DNA from: Certhia americana | Lineage: Eukaryota; Chordata; Aves; Passeriformes; Certhiidae | DNA: 64,000 nt | Assembly: GCA_018697195.1 (NCBI GenBank) | Contig: CM031879.1 | Span: 44,303,193-44,367,192, forward strand | Reading direction: 5' to 3' | Part shown: positions 1 through 13,800 of the stretch, one piece after another | Layout: every line of letters starts with the position of its first letter | Position numbering within the stretch: the stretch's first letter is position 1 | Notes under the pieces: generated by a model | Database searches by the model: none | Told to the model about the DNA's origin: nothing | The model's input: the letters and a program-made list of their open reading frames with translations, nothing else | Position numbers and translations under genes: made by a program

Positions 1-3000
1 TAAAATCTAAGAAAATTTTTGAGGCAACTGAAAATAGAGGGAGTTCAAACTGAAAGAATATGTTAAAATGAAAACAATGCAAATAAAATTCACAATATTA
101 AAATTCTTCAGAAAGAGACAACATAGAGACATGCTGCCTCTCTCCAGAGAGTGTCAGTACAGAGGGGGGTTTAGGAGTAGATTTGATCTCTGTGTGAAAA
201 TTGAGTTAGCTCCTTAATTATCCCATTCATCTCTCAGGTATCCTGAACTGATGTTGAAAACGTAAAAATAATTGCAAAAAAATTTTCAATGTCAGGCTTT
301 TACAGAACAAACTTAACTAGCTTCTACAAGACAAACAGTATACAAAATTTCTTCCTTTAAAAATTTGAAATTTTAAAATTTCCTTTAAAAATTACTTTCT
401 AAAATTTACAGAAAGAAATACAGACAGACTAAATGATCTTCTTGAAGGCAAGATGAAATACATAACCCTATTAACAGATGCATCAAATTCCAAACTTTAA
501 ATATTCCTACCATAGCCTGTATTGATAAAGAAACTATTACATAAATTTCTCATCTTCTAAAAATGTAGTTAGGAGTCCACTTTTTCTTCCCTCCCTCTAA
601 ATAAAAAGACATTTTTTGGGGGAAAGTATCTTTTTCACAAGGGAACCCACGGAAAAGTTGCTGGAGTTCCTACCTCTAGGAAACCTAGAGTTATATAAGC
701 AGAATGTTCATCAGTCTTGAAGGAAAATGTCAAAGTCTCCCAGAAGTTCATTCCCTCTTAAAAGATGAAAATTTGACACTAAGCTAGAAACAGAGCATTT
801 AAATATTTAAGTAAATTTTTCATATATTTTCGTGAAGAGTCGTACTTCCCAGCAATTGACAACATGATTTATACTTAGGGCTTTTGAATCAAAGTTCAAT
901 TTTTCCATAGCAACTGCACTGCTCTCCTTACAAACATTATTTTTATTTTGTAACAGTTAGAGAAATGAGCTGTTCCTGGCTGTCATCATGTAAAACACAC
1001 TGAATAACTGTCAGGATTTTTAAGTTGTACATGTAGCATAATTCAATACACAGTCCAGTCAAGCTGACCCAGCAGCATCCTAAATGGGACAGAGCTAAAT
1101 CTGCCTTATCTCACAATTACTTTATTTAATAATTAGAAAAACATGCGGGCATGGCTGTCAAGATTAAGGTGTGTGAACTGCTTGCTTTAAACTGATAGTA
1201 CTGGAGGGATCACATAGAATTCTGCAGCACTCATCCCTCTGACATTGCAGACTGCCCTCTATGTATCTCTGTGCATCAGGCCCTGTTTGCCCCTTAGCAA
1301 AGAAATATTCAAGGTATGCTATCCATGTAATTAAAATGGAATTATATACATACATTCAGAGTATACTTCTTTATTCTCAAGAAAATGTGCATTTGTATGT
1401 GGGTACTGAATTTCTGCCTTAAACCAAAGACTAACTCCAGAAAAGAGCAACACCCCCAAAGTAACCCTAAATCATAACCTACAAATGGAATAAAATCTCT
1501 TCTAAAATAAGAAGACATGTCTAAATTTCAGTCTCCAAAAATCCAGCTGCATATTCTAACCCCCTGGAATTTTCACAAGGCAAAAAGATTTTTCCATAAA
1601 GCTTGTCCAGGACTTCACCAATTTTGAGACTGTAAAAGAGAGTTGCTTGTTCTGAGAACACCTGTATTACTGCTATGCTAGGTTTTAAATTATATAACAT
1701 TTTACACAGAAGTTTCTATAATAGCCCTTTCTAAAATGACACTTCCCAGAACAGTAGAGACAGCAATGAAATACTGTATGCCAGAAGTACCTCCAGACAA
1801 GATTTTCTCCCTAACTGCAAAACAGAAACCAAGTCTGTCAAGGATATTACTTCCCTCTCCTTTGGCATATTGAAAAGTGTTAGCTCACTGGATCACATAT
1901 GGACATCTTCATAATCTCACATAAAACTCAGTTTCATGTTATTCATTGTGCCTCTGACTGTGTATATAAAGCAAGAATCAACCTTTATGTTTGTTCACCT
2001 TTGATGTGCAAACACAATATATTTATATGATTGTAAAATCATATAAAGGAGATGTGTAAAAATATACTCGTTTGTGTTCAAGAGTAATTGATTGACTCTT
2101 TTCCCTATATTTGGACCTTTAGGAGAGTATGAATTTCAAGACACCGTGTCAAATACCCTTATCTCACTGTTTCTTCATGATGAAGTCTGCACTTTCAGAT
2201 ATGTCAGTGCACTGACATGAGTATCAGAAACATATTTTTGTACTTTTACCTAAAACATGCTGCTACACATCATATATAATTTGTTAGACCAATTCCAGAT
2301 ACTGTTCCTAATTCAGAAACTTACATATATATTTTGTGCTTTCAATCCCTTAGAACAAGATGTTCTCTGCTTCATTCTGAAGTAAATGTGAAAGATCCAA
2401 CAGATTAGCTAGCAGCTTGAAAGACTGCATACATTGATGGCAACAATTTATTAAAACCAAAGTCAATGGTTTTTAGTTTGAAGATTTTTCACTACCTAAT
2501 TTCTTTCCTTTCTCTCATAAAAAGAAATCAACAAAAGATCAAAACTATCTCTTTCATCAATTTTTGTGGATAGAAACAATCTAGAAAGGCAATCTGTCAT
2601 ATCATAAATGAAAACATAATAAATATTCTTTTTTGTACTCATAATTAAAAAATATTACTGTTCTCAGTGCAAGGAGGATGACCTAAGTCTGAACTTAACA
2701 TTTAAGTACCAGGGATAAAACTAATTCAGGAATCACTATCTTAAATCTTACATCGTAGTTGAAATGAATCTTTCTTCATAAATAGGAAAGACATACCAAC
2801 CAACCAAGCAACCACACTTTATTCCACTTTTCAAAGCCATCCCTTAATTTTACAGCACCCTTTTATGTATACCTTATATAAAAAAGAAACAAAGAAAACA
2901 AAAATATTTTCTAAAATTAGGAAATAAAAACGGCATGTATGTTCATCATAGGAAAGTGTAACAATAATTAAACCACAGGTGATATTTAAATAAGAAAAGT

Positions 3001-4225
3001 TAAATTTAAGAAATAAGTTTTGAAACAAATGCTTAAAATTGAAGAATTAAGTAACTATAGTATTCCTATTGTAAATCAGGATAATTACGACAATTCTGTA
3101 CTTTGCCAAATGTCTAAAATGATGGATAGTATGAAGTAGGAAACAGCTACTGAAGGGGGAAAGGAATATAAAGACTCCTTATCAAGAAACAGGGCAGTGC
3201 TCGTTGTTATTCAAGCACATGAGCTGCCGTATCCTGTTTCCATTGACTTCAGGGAAAGCTTCAGCATTGACTTCAAACAGGTGCAAGTCCCATAAGACTT
3301 AAAGGGAATAAAACGTACAGTCATGGTATGAAAGAAACAGTGTATGAACTGTGGTGAGACAGGATATGTAACTCCAGTGTGGTACACAAGAATCTGACAA
3401 AGCTATTTAAATGCAGTGCCAAGTAAGGATGCACGGAAGAAACCAGACATTTCTAAACAGAAATTTGGCAGGTCTTCATTCAATGCTACAAAAAAAAGAT
3501 CAGGAAAAATGTTACAGAAACGAGAGTGATAATTTATAGTGGGGGGACAGAACAAGGGAGACCCAGAAGCAGCAATAAGTATCATCCTGTTCTGTAGCAA
3601 TACAATATCACTTGTTCAGGACACAGCTGCTGGAATACTTTGGTAGACACTGCAGACTGGTCTGCTCTGAAGAGTTGCTGGGACTTAGACCCATATATAT
3701 TACCAGTTCTATTTATTCTCTTCTGTATTATGATGAACATTTGAAAATGTTTGGGGATTTTTTCTTTAACTTACATAATCTTCAAAGAGAAGTCTTAGGC
3801 TATATTCTTACAGCAGTTGAGTTATGCATGATGTCCTCAATTAATTCTAAAAAGAAAATAGCTGAGATGTCATTATATTAATTAGAAGCTGGTCAAAAAT
3901 AGAGTACTTATCCCAAAGGAAACTATGTGACTTCAAAATTTCTTTGCAGATGGAAAAGAAAGCTATCCAACACAACAACTATTAATCTAAAATAGGGGGA
4001 ATAAACATGAGTCCCCATATTAAACTCATATGAATAAGTATTACAGCAGGATGACCAAACCTCAACATTTAATTTTGGAACCAGCTTTTGACATTAAAAT
4101 GAAGAGTGAAAGTAGCAATTTTGAAGGGAATCAGGCAAGACTATAAATAACTTTAAGGGTTAAGGCAGAGATTAAGCATCTCTTCCATGGTTACTAAGCT
4201 TTGTGATGAAAAAGGAATCACATAC
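1..4225 (-). other. ANKS1B intron, 3' part truncated by the window edge
   Basis: AT-rich sequence with no recognisable exon, transposon end or structural RNA on either strand. The short open frames here (for example 3612-3881 plus and 2831-3028 minus) have composition like the flanking noncoding DNA and no protein-like motif. The next expected ANKS1B exon is absent, so this intron is longer than 4.2 kb. Confidence 0.6.
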
Positions 4226-4366
4226 CTGTGCAAGCATAGGAAATCCGAGGTTCCTGCATCCATTACAAGGTGTCAGTGCCTCCCATAAACCAGAAGGTCC
4301 GCAAGTATTTTCGGCTGCATCATCATCTTCTTCCTCCCTTGGTGATAAACGCATTGAGGAAGGTCT
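4226..4366 (-). CDS. ANKS1B: ANKS1B exon, acidic linker and CGPSGLWEALTPC block
   Basis: A 141-bp exon (47 codons, phase 0 at both ends) with acceptor TCATGCACAG and donor CACAG|GTATGT. It reads RPSSMRLSPREEEDDDAAEN, then TCGPSGLWEALTPCNGCRNL and GFPMLAQ. The second half is essentially identical to the mammalian protein, while the first half is shifted: an RLSPRE.. start and an extra Ala-Ala before ENTC. The cysteine-rich CGPSGLWEALTPCNGC block is the best single identifier of the gene. This is the most 3' exon seen; the following exon (ESYPKKR... in mammals) is not found between 1 and 4225. Confidence 0.95.
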
Positions 4367-7300
4367 CTGTGCATGAGGAAACAATACTTTCAAATTAAAC
4401 ACAGTGATATATTGTAAAGAAACTCTTTATCTTATGAACTTAAGAGTGTCCCATTCACAAATTCCAAAAGATAAACTGCTACTTTAATACAAAGTGTCTA
4501 CTCAACTGTTAAACTGCTGTATGAAAAAAAATACTTTCTAAGAAAGGTGCATATTGAGCTATCTGCAATTATACTTTAAAACTGAGTAAACATATTAATA
4601 TACATTTAAAACATCTATTATCTTTCTTATCAAGAAATTGGCAACTTCTACTTCATTTTATTTTAAAATTTGCTGTAGTATCATTAAGTTTAGGATATTC
4701 CACAAAGAATAAAAACTAACATTTGCCTGGATGGGTCCAAACTTTTTGCTGACAAAAAATACTAAATCAATCAAAATATGAGGTTTCAGTTTTTGCACTA
4801 TATTTATCAGTAATAAATGTGTTATCTTATTTTGTAGGCAGAAGATGTATTTAAAAATTACCTGTATTATTTTGCTTTATAGTCTGGAAGGGATGAAAAG
4901 TATCAGGAATAGTAATTGACTTATGACCACTGTGGCTTACATATTGATCTGAGCAATAAGGGAAAAATGCTGATTTTTGCTTAAACCAGTATTCTACCAT
5001 TCTATGACAGACAGAAATAGGAACAGTGGTCAGTTCCCATATATTTATGTTATTTTGCTACACAGGATAATCCACACCAAATGAATTGCAGTGGCAACTT
5101 CTATTAATTTTAGGAGAAGGATGAAAGTTTACCCAGTAATGAATGATTTTTAAAATCTCACACCAACATAAATTGTTATAAGTAAAAAAAAAAAAAAGTA
5201 ATTTTTATACCTTCATTCTTTGTCCCTATTTAAACTGGTATTTGGAACAGCTGTTCTAGCCTGCTTCAAATTTACTTGATCAGCCTGCCTGATACTTAGA
5301 TACTAAATGCTGTCTTTAGCAATGCTTCTTTCAGATATGGCTGGATTTTTGCTTGACCAGAATAGCACTATTTGAGACAATGGCTGACCACAGGTATCAA
5401 TCTCATGGTAACATTAACTCTAAAGCACTGCTACGGGGTCCATGCAAAAATCAGCTTAAAAACTCCAACACTTAACTGCAGATTATTTTAGCCAATAGAA
5501 TAAAGAAATGCATGGAGTCTGCTGCAAGGAAGGGAATAGAGAAGTGAAAGAAAAGTAGGGACAAAAAGTAGAGAAACAGGAGCAGTTCTAAAGATGAACA
5601 CAAGCTGATGGAAACCGTAGGAGAAGAAAAGGCACTGCACAGACAGGCACTAACTCAAATTGTGTAGCATCAGAACCATTTAACTCTTGACTCTTAACTT
5701 CTTAACATGAAAGTTTTTGGCATACCATTAATTTAAGCAGGGAAAATATTTCTAAATTCTAACTCAACTCCTGCATTAAAGATGCGAAACACAATATATC
5801 CCACTCCAATATTCTGATTCCTCTTGGTTAGAAAACGGTTGTTCCCTTGGTGCAGATTTCATGAATCTAGCCATATCTTACAAAGTCAGGTGGATTTATT
5901 TACTTTTTATTTTGGAAGTCAATTTCTAAAACATTCTTAGCGTGGTATTTCATTAGGTTATTTTGACACTCCAGTAGTACCATAGAATATGTTGCCATAG
6001 CAACCAATATTCTCACACTGATTATTAAAAGGATTGGGTTAATTCTGCAGAGTGTAGGTCGTGAAAGACGATTATTGCCATATATTTGCATAGACAAAGG
6101 AAGCAGACTAGAGGTCTTTCCCCTCTATTTATGACGCCATCTTCCATGGTGGCTGTCCTACACTCGTATTTTAAATCTCAAAATTGCTGTACCAGAGAAT
6201 AAAGCACTTCTTGCCCCCTGGAGAAAAAAGCAAAGAACTGCAGAGTGCTCAGCACAGGAAAGCAGGTAACACACAGCAGCTGTGACCTTACAAGCCAATG
6301 GAAGCAAATGAAGACAAAAGTCATATAAAAATGTCAGTGCACCTTGTAAAGGTAAAAAAGACACACACATAATATAAGGGAGAAATTTTCAACACAACTA
6401 AAGCAAGATGAATTACAATAGAGTCATTGAAGGGGAAGCATATGAGTATTTAGCCATAACAGCAACAGAGTGAAAAAAACCCATGCCAAACAATTATTGA
6501 ACAATAAAAATAAAATGCACAAGCAGAATGAGAGTTGTATATCTCCGTTATATGTATTTTGTATAAATAGCCTAAGATAGAGTGTGAATCACAGGAATTT
6601 AATGTCAATATGAATGAGAAGAAGTGGAAAATATATAGTCAGATCTCCTATTCATTCAAAAAAGGAACAGTCAATGCCAGAGTTTATTAGACACACGACT
6701 GGAATAACTGACTGGTATTCCCATGCAACTAGACAATGCAGGTATGAACATGATACAAACTAATTTACAGACTATTGCAGATCAGGGTTAGCTCTTTCTA
6801 TACTTGCCCAGATTTCTGCCACCAATAAGACACTAAAAAGGAACCATTAGGAAAAGTCTATTTGGAGTGTGAAGAAACCATTATTGCCATCACCTTTCTC
6901 ACCCATCCCTGCTTGACAGAAGCCCAGTTCTTCCCAGACAATGGGAAAGAGATATGTGGGAATTACTGCAGGAAAAGAGCTGGATTTGCAAAGAGGAAGG
7001 AAGGAGTTAATAGCTGCATGAGAAAATGGGGTCACAAGTGGCCCAAATTTGACAGACTGGGGTTGCATGCCCTGGGAAGAGGGATGTGTCTGGAGGAGGC
7101 AAAGATACAGAAAAATCTACAATCAACTCACAGAGCTCAGACTGTCACACAAATCCAAACCCAGAGTACACAGTTTCCTGTTACTCTCCCACAGCCTTCA
7201 TCCATTTCCCAGAACTCCCTAATTTTTCTGTTCTGTTGTATAATTTAATTTTGCCTCCTTAGAGATCCTTTGAACATGAAAATCTAATCTAATTCTGTGT

Positions 7301-10300
7301 GTGCTACTGGGAATCCTTGATATAGCCCTGTAGGGAGAGTTTTAGTAAAACCAGTTATTTATGCCCACTTCTCAGAAAATAAATAAATAAATAGAGTAGA
7401 AGATATTTCTGTCAACTAACGAAAGCCAGGCACAATTTAGAACCTCTTATTTATGCCTGTTTTGAGTCAAAACAACCCAAACAAATGTAGTTTAAAAATG
7501 CTATCTAAATCGCAGTTACCCAATTAATTAAATTAGACATTATGAAATGGCAAAGTCAACATAAACTGCAATACTAAGCTTCAGTAAGGGAACTTCTGCC
7601 TAAGTTAGAAGAGACACAAGCATAAGCAACATATATCCTCCAACAGAACAGAGAGAAAACCTTACATGATATTAGATATGAAATGCAAAAGGAAAACTTG
7701 GTAGAGAAATCACAAGATATTAATAGAGAATCAAAGATTCTTTAAAAGATCTGAATCAAGTATTAGACGTTGCTTGCAGTAGTACAAGGCTAACAAAGCA
7801 ATTTCTCTGTGTAAAGAGAGAATAATAACAACACAGCAGTAAGAGAGTAGTAAGATCTAGTATAAGGACTTTGGACCACTAGAATTAGCGACAAATTTTC
7901 TTCAGGGACTACTAAGCCTTTCCATCACCTCTCATTTTCATATTTAATGAGTATTTAAATCACCTCTTCCAAAATTTAGGTATGGAAGCCTTCCTCTTCA
8001 TGTCTCCATCTACATAAAAGGCAAAATTTGTCCCTAGGATACTTTAGATTGAAGGTCACTCTAGAAAGAGGCTAATTATTTTCCAAAACATGTATGGACA
8101 TCAGATTGTCTATCACAATAACTTGGAATCTCTATCCTGATCTAAGAGAGCAAGCCAATTTTTATCAACAGAGAGAATGATGAATATAGACAGAAAAAGC
8201 GGAGAAAGTCTGTTCTACTCTTAAAAGTCTACAAGGTAAGAACAGCTTTAATCTTGACTATTACTTACAGTTACCAAGTTCACAGCTCTGCAGTTGTGCA
8301 CCATGTATAAAACATACGTAAACACCTTTATGTATGGCCTTCTTTTTAACAGATGTTGCCTATTTTCTATCTAACATATGACCTTATTACCTAGACAAGT
8401 TTTATCAAGGAATACAGTAAATAATACAAGATATTCCTCTCAGTCCCTCTTTTTCCTCAGCTTTTAGTGAAGACTGGTCTGCTTTCTGCCTTGACATTTG
8501 TAAGTAGCCATGCTAGGGAAAATATGACTCAATTCCCTTGTTTCAAAATACATAGGAGACTTTCCTGTACTACTCCAGTGAAACCAAAAACCAAATATCA
8601 AAACCTTTCCTTCTTGTATCTGTTTTTTCATAATATCATCCATTTGCAGAAGTATTTCACATCAGTATCTACTTGAGCAAAACAGCACCAGCAAACTATT
8701 AAAGGTACAAAATAACAGGACATTTACTATTTGCTATTGCATCATAGCTCTGGAGACACAAACATTAACTTATCATTTATCTTTGTAAGAAAACAATATT
8801 TTTAAATGGAGCAGCAAAGATGCAATCCAGAAGGCAATATCCTTCTGCTTACAAGAGGCACAAAGCGACCAAACTTGATAAACTGAATGTGGCCACTCAG
8901 TTTGAAACAATGAGGTCAGTAGGAAGTTCCTTCTATAGAAATAATTTGTCAAACATGCATTTTCTATCAACCTGACAGAGACGTGCTTCTAACTCTCCTT
9001 GGTCCAGACGACCTTACACTGTGAAATAATAGCAAAAAATACTAGGTAACAGTCCTGCTACCTGGTATTCTATTTTGACATTATACTAAGAACTAATAGA
9101 GCAGAAAACTGTTCCTGAATCTCTTTTATAAATTAGTATAAGAAGGTCGATCTCTGCCACGGCTGTCCTCAGCAGCTGCAGCAGTCAAGCCAGGGACGGA
9201 AGATCTGGGACAGTGTTCTGTGCTCTCAGTGCTCCCCCTGCTGCTGCCCAGGCTGCTCTCAGGGGAAAATCCCTGAGGTATGCAGAAGAATAAAAGAGCA
9301 CTAGAGAACAACGTATAACAAAATCAGTTACTATTTTTCTACAGCAGCATCCCCACATTAAACAAATGTGCCCGTCTGAGATTCAGTAAGGATCCTGAAA
9401 AGGAGAAGCCTCAGTTATGACATACATCCTGTGTCTCACAGACAGTGAAAGGTTTTGGGATCCTGGGCACACCTTTCCCAGATCCCCCAAGGCCTTATCC
9501 CTACTAATGTTTTTCTGTTTCCCGTTCTCATTATCTTGTCTTTCACTTTACACTGCACATCTGCTGCCATTATTTCATGAACATGTTCCAAGTTTGCATC
9601 TCTTTCACTTGCTATGAGTATGTTTAGAGTTTGACTGCACGTCCTGTATTCTGCAAAGAAGTATCAGGAAGACAAAGATAGTCTTGTCTTGACAGCAGCA
9701 GAATGATGGAAAAGTGTACTTTGTACATGCCTCTGTCTCAGTCCCTGTGGGATGCTAGACATCTCCTAGATGGGCCCTAAGTTTGTGTTCCTGAGCTATG
9801 CTGAAACTGAGGAGAGTTTGCACAAATGTTGGGCTACATCAGGAATCATCTTGAGAGATTCTGCAATTATTTTCAGTGGTATATGAGCCTAAGTAGCCTG
9901 CAATTCCCAGCTCCAGCAGTCCCAGATGTTGAATCTTGGTCTCTGCGCCACTGCACATCAGCCCAGCTGCATCTGATAATATTTTCTGACTGGCATTCCA
10001 AAAGTAACACCACATCTGAAGCTGGCACACCCTTTGAACTCAGGATCACAGTGACTTCTGATTCTGAGGAGAAATTCCTGAAAATTGAAGTCAGTAGAGT
10101 CAAGTGATATGACCACATGTAGCAAACGCAAAATGTAGTAACTTAAGGCAAATGTGATTAATTCACATACATGAGGAAAACTACATGATCGTGTAGTTGC
10201 TGCCCCTCAGTGGGTAAGTGCTATTGACATCTATCATGATAAGCACCCCAAAATTAATCACTCTGTCTCCAGAGAAGGATCTGACAGTATACAGGAAATA

Positions 10301-10570
10301 CATCCTGGAACCAAGTGGCAAGGACAATGCATACAGAATAAGGTCAAAAATTTTAAGTAAAAATGAGATCATAAAATGAGTACATCTGGACATGTATTGA
10401 AAGTAGAATGATACATTTGAAAATTTTAATTCATCCTTGCATGTAGCATAAATAATGAATATTAAGATAATTCTGAATCTTTGCACTACTCTCATAAAAA
10501 GATTGCAATCATTCATAAAACAAAACTTTTAGGATTTAAAAACCTTATAGGTTATCTGTTCTCTCAAGTG

Positions 10571-10846
10571 ATCAGTTACAGGACCTAAGGAAATGGCCTG
10601 AAGTTGTGTCAGGGTAGGTTTAGGTTGGATATTTGAAACAGGTTTTTGACCAAGGGGGTGGTTGGTCACTGAACAGGCTTCCCAGGGCAGTGTTGACAGC
10701 ACCAGGCTGACAGAGCTCAGGGAGTGTCTGGACAATGCTCTCAGGCACAGGGTGTGACTTTTGGGCATGGCCGTGTGCAGGGCCAGGAATAGGACTTGAT
10801 GATCCCTGTGGGCCCTTTCCAACTCAGCATATTGTGTGACTCTGTA
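10571..10846 (+). mobile_element. CR1 LINE 3' end fragment
   Basis: About 275 bp matching the 3' end of avian/reptilian CR1: GGTTTAGGTTGGATATT, a degenerate 'GGTGGTTGGTCACTGAACAGGC', 'TTCCCAGGGCAGTG', and the diagnostic end GATGATCCCTGTGGGCCC followed by TTCCAACTCAGCATATTGTG and ACTCTGT. It is 5'-truncated, as is usual, and several bases diverge from the family consensus, so it is not recent. It lies in an intron opposite in orientation to ANKS1B. Confidence 0.9.
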
Positions 10847-13800
10847 TTTAATATAAGTTATTTGTTTACTCCATGGATTAAGCTACTTCTCTATAATGTA
10901 TCAAAGCATGGGCACTTCCATAACTTACTCCACTCTAATGTATATGTTTGGGACACGATTGAACTGCCAAATTAATTTCTTTTTCTTAATATCAGCTAAA
11001 ATAAAGTGAACCTGTGTTTTAAATATTTGTCCAACTTTGAGCATTTCAAGTGCTTTACCATGAAAAGAAAACTTAGCATATGAAGCATAAAGCCCTAGAA
11101 CAGAATTCACCCAGGCAGTCATATAGACTGGAAGGACATTGCTACAGAAATGTGTTTCTAGGAATGCCTTTCCATTCCACAGACATAGCAGGTTTGACCT
11201 ATGTTGGTATGTAGAAAGGGTATATACAAATACAGGCTGCACAAAAAGGGAAGGAATTTGGTAACTTTTTTTTTTTTTGAGTCTTGAAATTTAACCACAG
11301 GAACAGATGCAATTAAGTTAATGGAATTTCTCATGTTAATGACAGACTTATGCGTCTCCCTGAATCAATATGCACATGACTCACTCCAAAATGTGACTCA
11401 CTGAAAAACTCATGTACCAGATGAAAAAGAAGAAACTAAAAATGAAGGGCATAAGAGCCTGCAGAAAAGCAAAATTGAGTATTAATAATTTTAAAACTAT
11501 TAAATAGAATTAAAGGCTACAGAATATTTACCCTTGCATAAAGGAAAAAATCATAATTCAAAGTAATGACCACAATTTTTTGGCTCTAAATATTTCAGAG
11601 AAAATACTGCTTGGATAAGAGCTTCAGAGGCATATCTGTATTTAACAGTCCTATACCATCTGAATGTTATCATATAACATTTGAAAAAATCAGTACTATG
11701 TAATTGCAATGAAAATCAGCTGTAAACCATGAATTTTTCCTTTTTTAACATTGTGAAAGAGAGGGAGGGTAAGTGGGTGGCAGTATGATGAAACTTCCAG
11801 AAATTACATTATTTTCATGAAATAGAGCAGAAGGAAGAGAAATTAAAGTGGGGGAAAAAATCAGGTGGTAAGAGAGTAGGCAGAAGTCACCACTTTATTA
11901 CTCCTCCAGTGCACAATTTTTTATTTAGCACACATACTCTCAGTAGAAATGTGTTAATGAAAATGCAGTTATTATTCCATTAAGTCGCTGTTGGCTTAAT
12001 AAAGGACATAAAAGAATATCATACCTGAATAGACAAAGCCAATCTAAAAAACTGTATGCAGGACTGAGTTAGTCATCTGAAGATGAATACTTGTTGAGAG
12101 TGGATAATCAAAAGAGTTTTGAAGAACATTTTTGCTAGATGATTTACAGATCCAGCAGTAACAAAGTACTAGCAGTCTGCCATATTGGCAGCCAAGTGCT
12201 AAACATAATGTAAACACAACACAGTAGAACAGCTGACAGCTGTAATGTCTTAGCAGGCTATAGAAGTTGAAAGCCTAACTGGAAAAGATCAGTCAAAGAG
12301 TAATCTACCTTTTGTTCTCAGAAGCACAAGCAATGGCTCAGACTCCTTTAGAGGTGTTGAAAAGGATCACACACACAATCCTCTCCTATCAGAGATGCAG
12401 AATACTATCAACTGGAGAACAGCTGTCAATGCAGCCTGATTTACGTGGCACGTGGAGGCAGCATTCAAAATCATCCTCTCTAGGAAGGCAAAGTCTTCGC
12501 TATGGCTGCTAGAAAAATCTACCAGTGTGAAGTTCACATACTGCAAGTTGCTGCTTTCTCCTGTCTTATGTAATTAAACCAGCAATGTCACTGCAGCCAT
12601 CTCAATAGCCACTACTGCCAGAAGATGTAGAACAGGGGGTGCTTTTCCTGTGCCAGCTCATTGGTACTGTTCTTTTTGCCTGTGGTAGATTCAACAATGC
12701 ACGTTCAGATCCACTGCAATACAAGCACACCTTTATGTTCTTTTCCAGACACATTCCTAAGTAGCTGAAGACTTAATATTTAAATTCTTTCTCCAGCCAG
12801 TCATAATATATATGCCTTAAAGCTCCTATAAAATACAGATAAACAAGTCAGTCAGTAACCTACTTTTATTTATAACTCCTGTGAAGGACTGTATTTCTTA
12901 GAAAGTATCAATGACTAAGTAAGTGATTGTGATCTGTTAAAATTATTTAGATTTCTTAAAGGAAACAACACTGACAAAGGCAAGGCAATAAATATTCCAA
13001 CACCCATAAGTAAGCAATGATTAATAATTGAAAGACCAGCATAGCAATAAAAAAAATGTAATTATATTTTAATAAGATTTTTGTCTAAGTTTGACAGGCA
13101 GTATTGAGGCTGCTTCTTCACAGATTGTGAAGTAGCCCATATTTCAGAGATATTAGGCAGAGCACTAATATCAACAAAAATAATAGTGGTAGTATAATTG
13201 CAAATTGCTTAATCTCAATAATTACTGAAGCAAATAAAATTGAAGAACCTCTTCTGAGATTTTCCCTCATGACACTGAACTGAAACTTACGGTAAACTGA
13301 GGAAGGATAAATGCCAAGACTAGACAAATTAAAAGAGATACTCAAAAATTGTGTAAGTCATTCAACTCTCACATTTCTCTGGAAAAACAAAGAAATCGGT
13401 GTTAAGACCAAGATGTGCATCATATGACATGATGCATCAAGTAAAACTGGTTTTTAAATCTAATCTCAGCTTAAAAACTTATACCAATGAAATCAGGCAA
13501 GGATTCCAGTATATATATTAAAGTAACAGAAAATCTAAGGGGTGCATTTCTAGAACACTCTTGATGTCCATGGGCAAACTTTTCTAATACATAGTAAGTA
13601 TCAGGCACTTGCCCTTAACTGAATTCCTTGAGATAGTATATTTTATAGAGGTATAGGAATTTGGTCCAGCATATTTTTCTATTCATTTTTTCTTGCTAAG
13701 CATATTAATGGGGGCTGGAAAAATCTGTCAACAGAATGCTATGAAATTATGTTATGAGTAGTCAAAAATTTCAATACTTAAGGACAAAAATACTGAATTT

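Noticed and set aside
6862..7248. 128-codon plus-strand frame
   Set aside because: No recognisable domain, no splice or promoter context, and composition like the intron; treated as chance.
9826..10107. 93-codon plus-strand frame with a protein-like C-terminal half
   Set aside because: Overlapping frames on the opposite strand are also open and no family is recognised; insufficient support.
10529..10822. 97-codon minus-strand frame
   Set aside because: Antisense of a CR1 3' end; not a gene.
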